Shown here: piece after piece, positions 1 through 7,782 of the stretch | Layout: the number at the start of each line of letters is the position of its first letter | How positions within the stretch are numbered: position 1 is the stretch's first letter | Assembly: GCA_002314835.1 (NCBI GenBank) | Contig: DCHM01000024.1 | Location: forward strand, 20,803-47,169 | Reading direction: 5' to 3' | Origin: Clostridiales bacterium UBA1752 | GTDB lineage: Bacteria > Bacillota > Clostridia > Oscillospirales > CAG-382 | Length of the DNA: 26,367 bases | Notes under the pieces: generated by a model | Told to the model about the DNA's origin: nothing | Seen by the model: the letters and a program-made list of their open reading frames with translations, nothing else | Databases searched by the model: none | Made by a program: the position numbers and the translations under genes

Positions 1-330
1 TACCTCGGCACGAGCTACCGTTGGGGCGGCAAAACTCCGAGCGGTATCGACTGCTCAGGACTGGCGTTTATGGCGTATTCGCTTTGCGGAGTCAATATTT
101 GGCGCGATGCAGAGCCGGATAAGCAGACGATGTTTGATATGATACCGCTGTCAAAGGCCGAGCGCGGAGACCTGCTGTTTTTTAAGGGACACGTTGCAGT
201 CAGCCTCGGCGGAGACGCTTTTGTGCACGCATCGGGCGCACACGGAGCGGTCACGACAGGCAGATACGGCGATTATAAGGATATGTTTGACAGATTTATT
301 ACCGCGGCAACGCTGAAGGGCGGATTTTGA
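1..330 (+). CDS. NlpC/P60 family cell-wall peptidase, 3' part only
   Basis: The reading frame is open from base 1 and stops at 328-330, so only the C-terminal catalytic domain (109 codons) is in the window; the start lies upstream. The fragment shows the NlpC/P60 signature: a YRWGG stretch followed by DCSGL, whose Cys is the expected nucleophile (about fragment residue 18), then GDLLFF and GHVAV, whose His is the expected catalytic partner, and FVHASG. Proteins of this family cleave peptide bonds in peptidoglycan stem peptides, usually between D-Glu and the diamino acid, outside the membrane. Any signal peptide, SH3 or other binding domains would be upstream and cannot be judged. The stop codon overlaps the miaB start by one base (TGATG), so the gene is probably cotranscribed and translationally coupled with miaB. 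Family assignment is secure; substrate specificity is not. Confidence 0.88.
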   Translation, partial: YLGTSYRWGGKTPSGIDCSGLAFMAYSLCGVNIWRDAEPDKQTMFDMIPLSKAERGDLLFFKGHVAVSLGGDAFVHASGAHGAVTTGRYGDYKDMFDRFITAATLKGGF

Positions 331-1703
331 TGAAGGATATATTTACAACCGACGAGCAAAATAAAAAACAGACCGAGATAGCTTTGTCTCTCGTGCCTCA
401 GTTTTGCGGCAAAAAAGCGTTTGTCCGCACTTTCGGCTGTCAGCAGAACGAAGCCGACGGCGAAAGACTGATGGGCTTTTTACAGCTCTGCGGCTTTGCC
501 AAGGCGAGCGACGAAAACGACGCCGATTTGATTATCATCAACACCTGCGCCATACGCGAGCACGCCGAAAAGCGTGAGCTGTCGTACGCAGGGTGTCTCA
601 AAAAGCTGAAGGAAACAAAAAAAGACCTGCTCATCGGCATTTGCGGCTGTATGCCTCAGCAGATGCACCGCGTTGAGCAGATAAAAAAGAGCTATCCATA
701 CGTCGATTTTGCATTCGGCACCGATATGAATTACCGCTTGCCCGAAATATTGCAGAAAGTAACGGGCGGCAGCAAGCGTATGTTCTTTATAAACGACCTG
801 CCGCATAACGAATTCGGCGTCATCAGCGAGGGTATGCCGGTTTGCCGCGCGAGCGACTACAAAGCGTGGGTGTCTATCATGTACGGGTGCAATAATTTCT
901 GCACCTACTGCGTAGTGCCTCACGTCAGAGGCAGAGAGCGCAGCAGGCTTTCGTCGGACGTACTTTGCGAGGTTAAAGACCTCGTGGCAAAAGGCTATAA
1001 GGATATAACCCTGCTCGGTCAAAACGTCAACAGCTATAAGGGCGAGCTTACCTTCCCCGAGCTTTTGTCGGCGGCGGCAGGCTACGGTGGCGAATATTGG
1101 CTTCACTTTATGACCTCGCACCCAAAGGACGCGTCGGACGAGCTTATAAAGGCGATAGCGGATAACCAAAAGATTTCGCGTCACTTTCACCTGCCCGTGC
1201 AGTCGGGCTCGACGAGAGTACTCGAGGCGATGAACCGCAGATATACGAGAGAGCAATATTTAGCCAAGGCGCAAAAGATAAAGGACACGATAAAGGACGT
1301 AGTTATTTCGACCGATATTATAGTCGGCTTCCCGGGCGAAACCGACGAGGACTTTGCCGATACGCTCAGCCTCGTCAATACGGTCGGCTACGATATGATA
1401 TATACGTTTATTTATTCGCCGCGAGAGGGGACGATAGCCGCCAAAATGGACAGTCAGATACCTCACGACGAGCAGGTCAGACGCTTTAGCCTGCTGTCAG
1501 ACCTGCAAAACGAGTTGGCGCTCGCCAAAAATACCGCTATGGTAGGCAGGACCGAGCGCATACTTTCGGAGGGCGGCTTTAGCGGCAGGACGAGCGGCAA
1601 CAAGATAGTCGCGCTCGACTGCGATATACCTGCAGGCACCTTCTGCGATGCCGAGATAACCGAGGCAAAGCCATACTCACTGAATGCAAAAATTAAAAAA
1701 TAA
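330..1703 (+). CDS. miaB: tRNA-2-methylthio-N6-dimethylallyladenosine synthase MiaB
   Basis: MiaB is a radical-SAM methylthiotransferase that adds a methylthio group to i6A37 of tRNAs reading UNN codons, using two [4Fe-4S] clusters. The 457-residue protein has the normal family length. The N-terminal UPF0004 domain carries three cluster cysteines (C37 in FGCQQN, C73 in NTCAIRE, C107 in GCMPQ). The radical-SAM CxxxCxxC is C187, C191 and C194 in YGCNNFCTYC, followed by VVPHVRGRERSR, which is typical of MiaB rather than MtaB or RimO. The C-terminal ~65 residues form a TRAM-like RNA-binding domain. I chose the ATG at 330, which overlaps the upstream stop codon and has a purine-rich AAGGGCGG upstream; an in-frame TTG at 327 is too close to add anything. 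The next gene is ricA-like, as in B. subtilis (ymcB–ymcA). Confidence 0.96.
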   Translation: MKDIFTTDEQNKKQTEIALSLVPQFCGKKAFVRTFGCQQNEADGERLMGFLQLCGFAKASDENDADLIIINTCAIREHAEKRELSYAGCLKKLKETKKDLLIGICGCMPQQMHRVEQIKKSYPYVDFAFGTDMNYRLPEILQKVTGGSKRMFFINDLPHNEFGVISEGMPVCRASDYKAWVSIMYGCNNFCTYCVVPHVRGRERSRLSSDVLCEVKDLVAKGYKDITLLGQNVNSYKGELTFPELLSAAAGYGGEYWLHFMTSHPKDASDELIKAIADNQKISRHFHLPVQSGSTRVLEAMNRRYTREQYLAKAQKIKDTIKDVVISTDIIVGFPGETDEDFADTLSLVNTVGYDMIYTFIYSPREGTIAAKMDSQIPHDEQVRRFSLLSDLQNELALAKNTAMVGRTERILSEGGFSGRTSGNKIVALDCDIPAGTFCDAEITEAKPYSLNAKIKK

Positions 1704-1723
1704 TATAACAGGAGAAACAACCA

Positions 1724-2128
1724 ATGAACGAAAACCTCAAAAAAAACTACGACCAGCTCATCGAAGAGCTCAAAAAGGATGAAAGCGTACTCGCCTACAT
1801 CAAGGCAAAGGAAGACTACGCAAACAATCAAATCCTCATGAACAAGGTTATCGAGTACAACGCACAGGCTCAGGCGCTCGAAACCGAAAACGCCAAGGCA
1901 GACAAGGACAGCCTGCTCGTCGCTTCCATTACCGGCAGACTCAAGACTCTGTATGACGAAATCATCGGCGACCCCTGCATGACTGCCCTCAACGAGACCG
2001 AAAAGGTCGTTAACGAACTCGTTACCGAGTTTAACTACGGTCTGCAGATGGTTATCGCTCCCGAAACGATGCACGACCACGACCACGATTGCGGCGGAGA
2101 CTGCGGTCACTGCGGCGGCTGCCACTAA
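1724..2128 (+). CDS. YlbF/YmcA family protein, RicA-like, with Cys/His-rich tail
   Basis: A 134-residue, mostly helical protein of the YlbF/YmcA (Com_YlbF) family. In B. subtilis RicA (YmcA), RicF (YlbF) and RicT form an iron-sulfur complex that affects RNase Y-dependent mRNA processing, sporulation, competence and biofilm formation. Residues 1-115 are the charged helical body. Residues 117-134 form a tail (HDHDHDCGGDCGHCGGCH) with four Cys (123, 127, 130, 133) and five His, a likely metal or Fe-S ligand set. The position between miaB and mutS matches ymcA in B. subtilis, so ricA is the best orthology guess, though ylbF cannot be excluded from sequence alone. A good RBS (AGGAGA, 1710-1715) precedes the ATG. 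Codons are strongly biased (AAC, CTC, ATC), suggesting high expression. Confidence 0.82.
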   Translation: MNENLKKNYDQLIEELKKDESVLAYIKAKEDYANNQILMNKVIEYNAQAQALETENAKADKDSLLVASITGRLKTLYDEIIGDPCMTALNETEKVVNELVTEFNYGLQMVIAPETMHDHDHDCGGDCGHCGGCH

Positions 2129-2190
2129 ACCGTAAGAGGCGAGGGGCTGAGACTTTTTGGTCCCTCAAAAAATAAAAACGAGGTGATTTT

Positions 2191-4764
2191 ATGCCGTTAT
2201 CTCCTATGATGCAGCAATACACTCTGACCAAGGAGCAATATCCCGGTTGCATACTCATGTACCGTCTCGGCGACTTTTACGAGATGTTTTTTGACGACGC
2301 CAAAATCGCCTCTAAGGAGCTCGAGCTCGTTTTAACGGGCAAGGATTGCGGGCTCGACGAACGCGCACCAATGTGCGGCGTGCCGTTCCACGCGGTTGAC
2401 TCGTATATAGCAAAGCTCGTTGCCAAGGGCTACCGCGTAGCCGTCTGTGAACAGATGGAGGACCCTGCCACGGCTAAGGGCATAGTCAAGCGTGACGTAA
2501 TACGTGTTATTTCGGCAGGTACCGTCACCGAGAGCGAATGCCTCAAGGACGGCGAAAACAATTATATTGCCTCGGTTTACAGCGAGCCGAGCGGATACGG
2601 CATAGCCTTTGCAGATATTTCGACGGGCGAGGTCCACGCCACCGAGCTACTCGGCGATGGAGCCGACGACAGACTGAGGTCCGAGTTTCAGGCGTTCCGC
2701 CCGAGAGAGACGGTTTGCAGCGAGATAGACGTAAAGGCGCTACAGGCTCTCATGCCCGATTTGCAGATGCTCTACACCTCGCTCGACGACGGAGTTTTTG
2801 ACGGCGCCGTAGCCGAAACGGAAATGAATAGACAATTCGGCGACGACTGGGAGACGAGACTGACTGCAGACAAAGGCTCGATAGCGGTCAAGGCTCTCGG
2901 CGCACTGCTCGTTTCGTTGAGGCAAACCCAAAAAACCGATCTTTCTTACATACAAACGGTGTCTTTTTACGACAGCGAAGCGTTTATGCGCGTGGACGGT
3001 TTTTCGCGCCGCAGTCTCGAGTTGACCGAAACAATGCGCGGAGGCGACAAAAAAGGCTCGCTTTTGTGGGTGCTAGACAAGACCGTGACGGCTTCGGGCA
3101 AGCGCCTTTTGCGCGGCAGGCTCGAAAAGCCGCTTTTGTCAACCCGAGCCATCAAGGACCGCCTCGACGCGGTAGAGGAGTTGTTTAACGACACCATAAG
3201 CCGCGAAGAAATCCGCGACACCCTGCGCTCTACCGTTGATATGGAGCGCCTTGCAACCCGCATTTACTATGGCAGCGCCAACGCGCGCGACCTCAAAGCA
3301 CTGCAGGAAACTTTGTCAAAGCTCCCTGCGGTTATTGATTCTCTTTCGCACCTCAAAGCGCCTGCATTGCAGAGGCTTTACAACGGCATAGACTGTCTCG
3401 AGGACGTCGAAAAGAGCATATTTAATACCATTTGTGACGAGCCGCCGCTCACCGTGCGAGAGGGCGGTATGATAAAGCCGGGCTCAAACAGCGCCGTTGA
3501 CGAACTGCGCGAAATGATGACCGACGGCAAGAGCTGGATTAGCCGTATCGAAGCCACCGAAAGAGAACGCACCGGCATTCGCACGCTTAAAGTGGGTTAC
3601 AACAAGGTCTTTGGATATTACATAGAGGTGTCTAATTCCTTCCTCGAAATGGTGCCCGAAACATACATCCGTCGCCAGACCTTAGTCGGCGGCGAAAGGT
3701 TTGTCACCGAGGAGCTAAAGGACATGGAGAGCCGCGTCATAGGAGCCAAGGAACGTGACGCCGCGCTCGAATACGAGATTTTCAGCAAGCTGCGCGAGTT
3801 TGTGCTCGACGCAATACAGCGCATACGCTCTACCGCCGAGGCTATCGCAGAGCTTGACGTTTATTGTAGTCTCGCGGCGGTTGCGAGAGATAACGGCTAC
3901 GTCCGCCCCGAGGTTGACGAGTCAGACGTCATTTTGCTCAAGGACAGTCGCCACCCCGTAGTCGAAAAAATGGCGCAGGGCGACTATTTTGTGCCCAACG
4001 ACGTCACGCTTGACTGCAAGTCAAGCCGTTTGATGCTGATAACGGGCCCAAATATGGCAGGTAAATCAACTTATATGCGCCAGGTCGCACTCTGCTGCAT
4101 TATGGCTCAGATAGGCTCGTTTGTCCCTGCGGCAAAGGCGCGCATCGGTCTGGTTGACAGGGTATTTACCCGTGTCGGCGCGAGCGACGACCTTGCGAGC
4201 GGCAATTCGACCTTTATGCTCGAGATGAACGAGGTCGCCGAAATCCTGCAAAAAGCCACAAAGCGCAGTCTGATTATTTACGACGAAATCGGCAGAGGCA
4301 CTTCGACCTACGACGGCATGAGCATAGCCCGTGCCGTAGTCGAATACACCGCCAAAAAGATAGAAGCACGCACGCTGTTTGCCACTCACTACCACGAGCT
4401 TACCGTGCTCGACGGCGAAATTGAAGGCGTTATCAATTACAACATAGCCGCCAAAAAGCGCGGCGACGAGATAATATTCCTCCGCAAGATAATAAAAGGC
4501 GCGGCGGACGACAGCTACGGCATCGAGGTTGCACAGCTCGCGGGCGTACCACAGGCGGTCGTCACGAGGGCAAAACAGATACTGTCTTCGCTTTCGGCCG
4601 ACGCACCGATAGTTACGGGCAAAAAAAAGCAGGAGAGCGACAACGTGTCGTTTATGGATATTGCGTCCGACGAGATAAGGGACAAGCTCGCATCTCTCGA
4701 CCTCAACACGCTCACGCCTTACGAAGCGCTTACTATGCTATACGAACTCAAAAAAATGATATAG
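2191..4764 (+). CDS. mutS: DNA mismatch repair protein MutS
   Basis: MutS recognises base mismatches and small loops and, with ATP, recruits MutL. The 857-residue product is full length for MutS1. The mismatch-reading domain I has the wedge motif FYE (29-31) in GDFYEMF. The connector, lever and clamp domains follow. The ABC-type ATPase domain has Walker A GPNMAGKST (619-627) and Walker B with D698-E699 in IIYDEIGRGTS, then the helix-turn-helix dimerisation region. The mismatch-binding domain and its Phe distinguish it from MutS2. The start ATG has GAGGTGA at 2180-2186. The 62-nt gap after the ricA-like gene contains a small GC hairpin (2141-2166) without a U tract. mutL follows 10 nt downstream, so the pair is cotranscribed. 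Confidence 0.98.
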   Translation: MPLSPMMQQYTLTKEQYPGCILMYRLGDFYEMFFDDAKIASKELELVLTGKDCGLDERAPMCGVPFHAVDSYIAKLVAKGYRVAVCEQMEDPATAKGIVKRDVIRVISAGTVTESECLKDGENNYIASVYSEPSGYGIAFADISTGEVHATELLGDGADDRLRSEFQAFRPRETVCSEIDVKALQALMPDLQMLYTSLDDGVFDGAVAETEMNRQFGDDWETRLTADKGSIAVKALGALLVSLRQTQKTDLSYIQTVSFYDSEAFMRVDGFSRRSLELTETMRGGDKKGSLLWVLDKTVTASGKRLLRGRLEKPLLSTRAIKDRLDAVEELFNDTISREEIRDTLRSTVDMERLATRIYYGSANARDLKALQETLSKLPAVIDSLSHLKAPALQRLYNGIDCLEDVEKSIFNTICDEPPLTVREGGMIKPGSNSAVDELREMMTDGKSWISRIEATERERTGIRTLKVGYNKVFGYYIEVSNSFLEMVPETYIRRQTLVGGERFVTEELKDMESRVIGAKERDAALEYEIFSKLREFVLDAIQRIRSTAEAIAELDVYCSLAAVARDNGYVRPEVDESDVILLKDSRHPVVEKMAQGDYFVPNDVTLDCKSSRLMLITGPNMAGKSTYMRQVALCCIMAQIGSFVPAAKARIGLVDRVFTRVGASDDLASGNSTFMLEMNEVAEILQKATKRSLIIYDEIGRGTSTYDGMSIARAVVEYTAKKIEARTLFATHYHELTVLDGEIEGVINYNIAAKKRGDEIIFLRKIIKGAADDSYGIEVAQLAGVPQAVVTRAKQILSSLSADAPIVTGKKKQESDNVSFMDIASDEIRDKLASLDLNTLTPYEALTMLYELKKMI

Positions 4765-4774
4765 GTGAAACGCT

Positions 4775-6625
4775 ATGGGCATCATCAATATACTTGACAA
4801 GCAGACAGCCAACATGATAGCCGCAGGCGAGGTCGTTGACAGACCTGCCGGCGCACTCAAAGAGCTGATGGAAAATTGCATAGATGCCGGCTCGACCTCG
4901 ATAAAGGTAGAGATTAAGGGCGGCGGCATCTCTATGATGCGCGTCGTGGATAACGGCTCGGGCATACTGCGCGACGACGTGCCAAAGACGTTGCTCCGCC
5001 ACGCAACGAGCAAGATAGCGACGGGCTCGGATTTGGGCAACATCGCCACGCTTGGCTTTAGAGGCGAGGCTTTGGCTGCGATTTCGTCGGTTTCGCGTAT
5101 GGAAATGATTACTCGCAGTGCGAGCGAAACGGCAGGCACCAAGCTGATTTCGGACGAAAACGGCGTCGTTATGGAGGACGTCGGCTGTCCTGTAGGCACC
5201 GCCATCACGGTCAAGGATTTGTTTTACAACACTCCTGCGAGAGCAAGGTTTATGAAAAAAGATTCCGCCGAGGCCGCCGCGTGTGCCGCCGTGTGCGAAA
5301 AAATAGCACTTTCGCATCCTGCCGTCGCCGTCAGCTTTACAAGTGAGGGCGAGAGAAAGTTTGCCACACCCGGTGACGGCGACTACGCCACCGCGATATA
5401 TTCGGTATTCGGCTCGGCTATCACAAAGACGCTCAAGGAGGCGACCTACGAGCTGGGCGGCGTCAAGGTTACGGCGTTTATCAATGCGCCCGACGCACCC
5501 CGCGCGAGCCGCAATATGCAGGTGTTTTTTGTCAACGGCAGATTCGTCAGGTCAAAGACCGTCACTGCCGCGCTCGAGGAGGGCTATCGCTCTTACATCC
5601 CTTCGGGCAAGTTCCCTGCAGGCGTTATCTACCTCGAGCTCGACGTCCAAAATACCGACGTCAACGTGCATCCTGCAAAGCTCGAGATAAGGTTTGCCGA
5701 CGAAAAAAAGATATTTGAAGCGGTTTATTACTGCGTCCGCAACGCACTAACCAAGGGCGACCGCAGGGAGGAGACGGCGTATAACTTTGTACCGCCTTCT
5801 GAGCCGCCAAAGCAAGAGACGGCAAGGCAGGAAGTACCAAAGCAGATGAGCTTTGACGCCGTTTCAAAGCCTTCTGCCGCAAAAAGAGAAGTCTATACGC
5901 CAAAAAAGTCCACGGGCAATACCGTAGGCTACGAGATATTCAGCCCCACGTTGGGCGAAGAGGACGCCACGCCTCGGATAGAGCCGACGGTCACGGTCAG
6001 AGAGCCGAGTGCTCCCGAAGCCGAGCCGGAGGTAATATTTACGCAGTCAGCGCCCGAGCCTGCACCTATCCGCATAGTCGGCGAGCTGTACGGCACTTAC
6101 GTTATCGCTGAGACGGGCGACAGCGTACTGCTCTTTGATAAGCACGCGGCGCACGAGCGCATACTCTACGAGCAGCTCCGCAAGCGCAACCACGTCGAAA
6201 CGCAGCAGCTTTTTACCGGCATAACGGTCAATCTCACGCGCGAAATGATAAGCGTTTTGGCAAATAACCTGTCGTATTTGCTCGACTTTGGCTTTGACGC
6301 CGAGGTATTTGGCGACGACAGCATCATTATCCGTGCGGTGCCCGTTTCGCTCTCAAAGCTTGGCAGGATAGACGACCTTATGGAGGAGTTTGCAAAATCG
6401 CTGGCGGACGGCGGTAGCATACCGTTTGCCGACAAGGTTGACCGCGCACTCTATACCATGGCGTGCAAAGCGGCAGTCAAGGCAGGTCAGCACACCGGCG
6501 AATTGCAGGACCGCGTGCTCGCCGAGCAGCTGATAGCAGACCCCACGCTGAGGTGCTGTCCGCACGGCAGACCTTTTGTGAGAGAAATCTCAAAGCGCGA
6601 CATCGACAAACTATTTGACAGATAA
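4775..6625 (+). CDS. mutL: DNA mismatch repair protein MutL with endonuclease-type C-terminus
   Basis: MutL couples mismatch recognition by MutS to strand incision and excision. The 616-residue protein has an N-terminal GHKL ATPase: E33 and N34 in ELMENCIDAG, DNGSG (59-63) and GFRGEAL (94-100). Residues about 330-425 are a Pro/Glu-rich flexible linker. The C-terminal domain carries the metal-dependent nicking motifs found in organisms without MutH: D455-K-H-A-x2-E461-x4-E466, the ACKAAVKAG segment, and CPHGRP (595-600). The first motif normally reads DQHA; here Gln is Lys, but the expected acidic and His ligands are kept, so the endonuclease is probably active. RBS AGGTGAAA (4763-4770) overlaps the mutS stop codon, indicating translational coupling. 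No mutH or dam-like gene is seen in the window. Confidence 0.97.
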   Translation: MGIINILDKQTANMIAAGEVVDRPAGALKELMENCIDAGSTSIKVEIKGGGISMMRVVDNGSGILRDDVPKTLLRHATSKIATGSDLGNIATLGFRGEALAAISSVSRMEMITRSASETAGTKLISDENGVVMEDVGCPVGTAITVKDLFYNTPARARFMKKDSAEAAACAAVCEKIALSHPAVAVSFTSEGERKFATPGDGDYATAIYSVFGSAITKTLKEATYELGGVKVTAFINAPDAPRASRNMQVFFVNGRFVRSKTVTAALEEGYRSYIPSGKFPAGVIYLELDVQNTDVNVHPAKLEIRFADEKKIFEAVYYCVRNALTKGDRREETAYNFVPPSEPPKQETARQEVPKQMSFDAVSKPSAAKREVYTPKKSTGNTVGYEIFSPTLGEEDATPRIEPTVTVREPSAPEAEPEVIFTQSAPEPAPIRIVGELYGTYVIAETGDSVLLFDKHAAHERILYEQLRKRNHVETQQLFTGITVNLTREMISVLANNLSYLLDFGFDAEVFGDDSIIIRAVPVSLSKLGRIDDLMEEFAKSLADGGSIPFADKVDRALYTMACKAAVKAGQHTGELQDRVLAEQLIADPTLRCCPHGRPFVREISKRDIDKLFDR

Positions 6626-6634
6626 GAGGTAAAA

Positions 6635-7768
6635 ATGGCTTTTAAGGTAATAAAAACCGACGGCAGGGCGCGCAGGGGCGTACTCGAGACCGTCCACGGC
6701 ACGGTGCAGACGCCGCTGTTTATGAACGTCGGCACTTCCGCCGCCATTAAAGGTGGCGTCGCTCCCGACGACCTAAAGCAGATAGGCTGTCAGGTCGAGC
6801 TTAGCAACACTTACCACCTCCACGTCAGACCGGGCGAAGATTTGGTTTACAAATGCGGCGGCCTGCAGGGGTTTATGAATTGGGACAGACCGATACTCAC
6901 CGACAGCGGCGGATTTCAGGTATTTTCGCTCGCCGCCATCCGTTCTATCAAAGAGGAGGGCGTGCATTTTAATTCGCACATCGACGGCGCCAAGATATTT
7001 ATGTCGCCCGAAATCAGTATGCAGATACAGTCAAAGCTCGCTTCGACCATAGCGATGGCTTTTGACGAATGTCCTTCGTCGGTTGCAGACAAGAGCTATA
7101 TAAAGCAGTCGTGTGACCGTACCTACCGTTGGCTCGAAAGGTGCAAAACCGAGATGGCACGCCTCAACGGTCTGGACGAAACGATAAATAAAAACCAGAT
7201 GCTCTTTGGCATCGGGCAGGGCGGCGTTTATACCGATCTGCGCAAGGAGCACATGAAGCGCGTCTCAGACCTCGACCTCGACGGATACGCCATCGGAGGT
7301 CTCGCAGTCGGCGAAACAAACGAGGTAATGTACGACGTCGTTTCGGAGGTTGAGCCGTATATGCCGGTCGAAAAGCCGAGGTATCTGATGGGCGTCGGCA
7401 CTCCCGTCGATATACTCGAGTGCGTCGAGCGCGGCGTAGATATGTTTGACTGCGTAATGCCGTCGCGCAACGCTCGCCACGGCAACCTATTTACGAGCTA
7501 CGGACACATCAACCTTAATAACAACAAGTATTTTTGGGACGACGGCCCCATAGACCCCGAGTGCGATTGCCCCGTATGCCGCACATACTCAAAGGCGTAT
7601 ATCCGCCACCTCTTTAAGGCGCGCGAAATGTTGCCGATGAGACTGTGCGTCATCCACAACCTGTATTTTTACAATAAGCTGATGGCTGACATCCGCGAGG
7701 CTATCGAGCAGGGCAGATTTGCAGAATTTAAAAAAGAACGCGTCGCGATATATTCACAGCGTATATGA
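6635..7768 (+). CDS. tgt: Queuine/preQ1 tRNA-guanine transglycosylase
   Basis: Tgt exchanges G34 of tRNAs for Asp, Asn, His and Tyr with preQ1, the first tRNA-bound step of queuosine formation in bacteria. The 377-residue length is standard. Visible landmarks are SNTYHL, the conserved D90 in LTDSGGFQVFS, the Asp272 nucleophile in MFDCVMPSRNARHG, GIGQGG, and the zinc site C310, C312, C315 and H341. RBS AGAGGT (6625-6630) starts at the last base of the mutL stop codon. The gene sits in the same operon as miaB, so two anticodon-loop modification enzymes are coexpressed. Queuosine precursor genes (queCDEF) are not in the window; preQ1 may be made elsewhere or salvaged. Identification is secure. 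Confidence 0.97.
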   Translation: MAFKVIKTDGRARRGVLETVHGTVQTPLFMNVGTSAAIKGGVAPDDLKQIGCQVELSNTYHLHVRPGEDLVYKCGGLQGFMNWDRPILTDSGGFQVFSLAAIRSIKEEGVHFNSHIDGAKIFMSPEISMQIQSKLASTIAMAFDECPSSVADKSYIKQSCDRTYRWLERCKTEMARLNGLDETINKNQMLFGIGQGGVYTDLRKEHMKRVSDLDLDGYAIGGLAVGETNEVMYDVVSEVEPYMPVEKPRYLMGVGTPVDILECVERGVDMFDCVMPSRNARHGNLFTSYGHINLNNNKYFWDDGPIDPECDCPVCRTYSKAYIRHLFKAREMLPMRLCVIHNLYFYNKLMADIREAIEQGRFAEFKKERVAIYSQRI

Positions 7769-7782
7769 GAAAGGAGCAAACC

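Noticed and set aside
2141..2166. GC hairpin (GAGGGGCT with GGTCCCTC) between the ricA-like gene and mutS as a terminator
   Set aside because: It is followed by A-rich, not T-rich, sequence and contains wobble pairs; at most it is a processing or attenuation structure.
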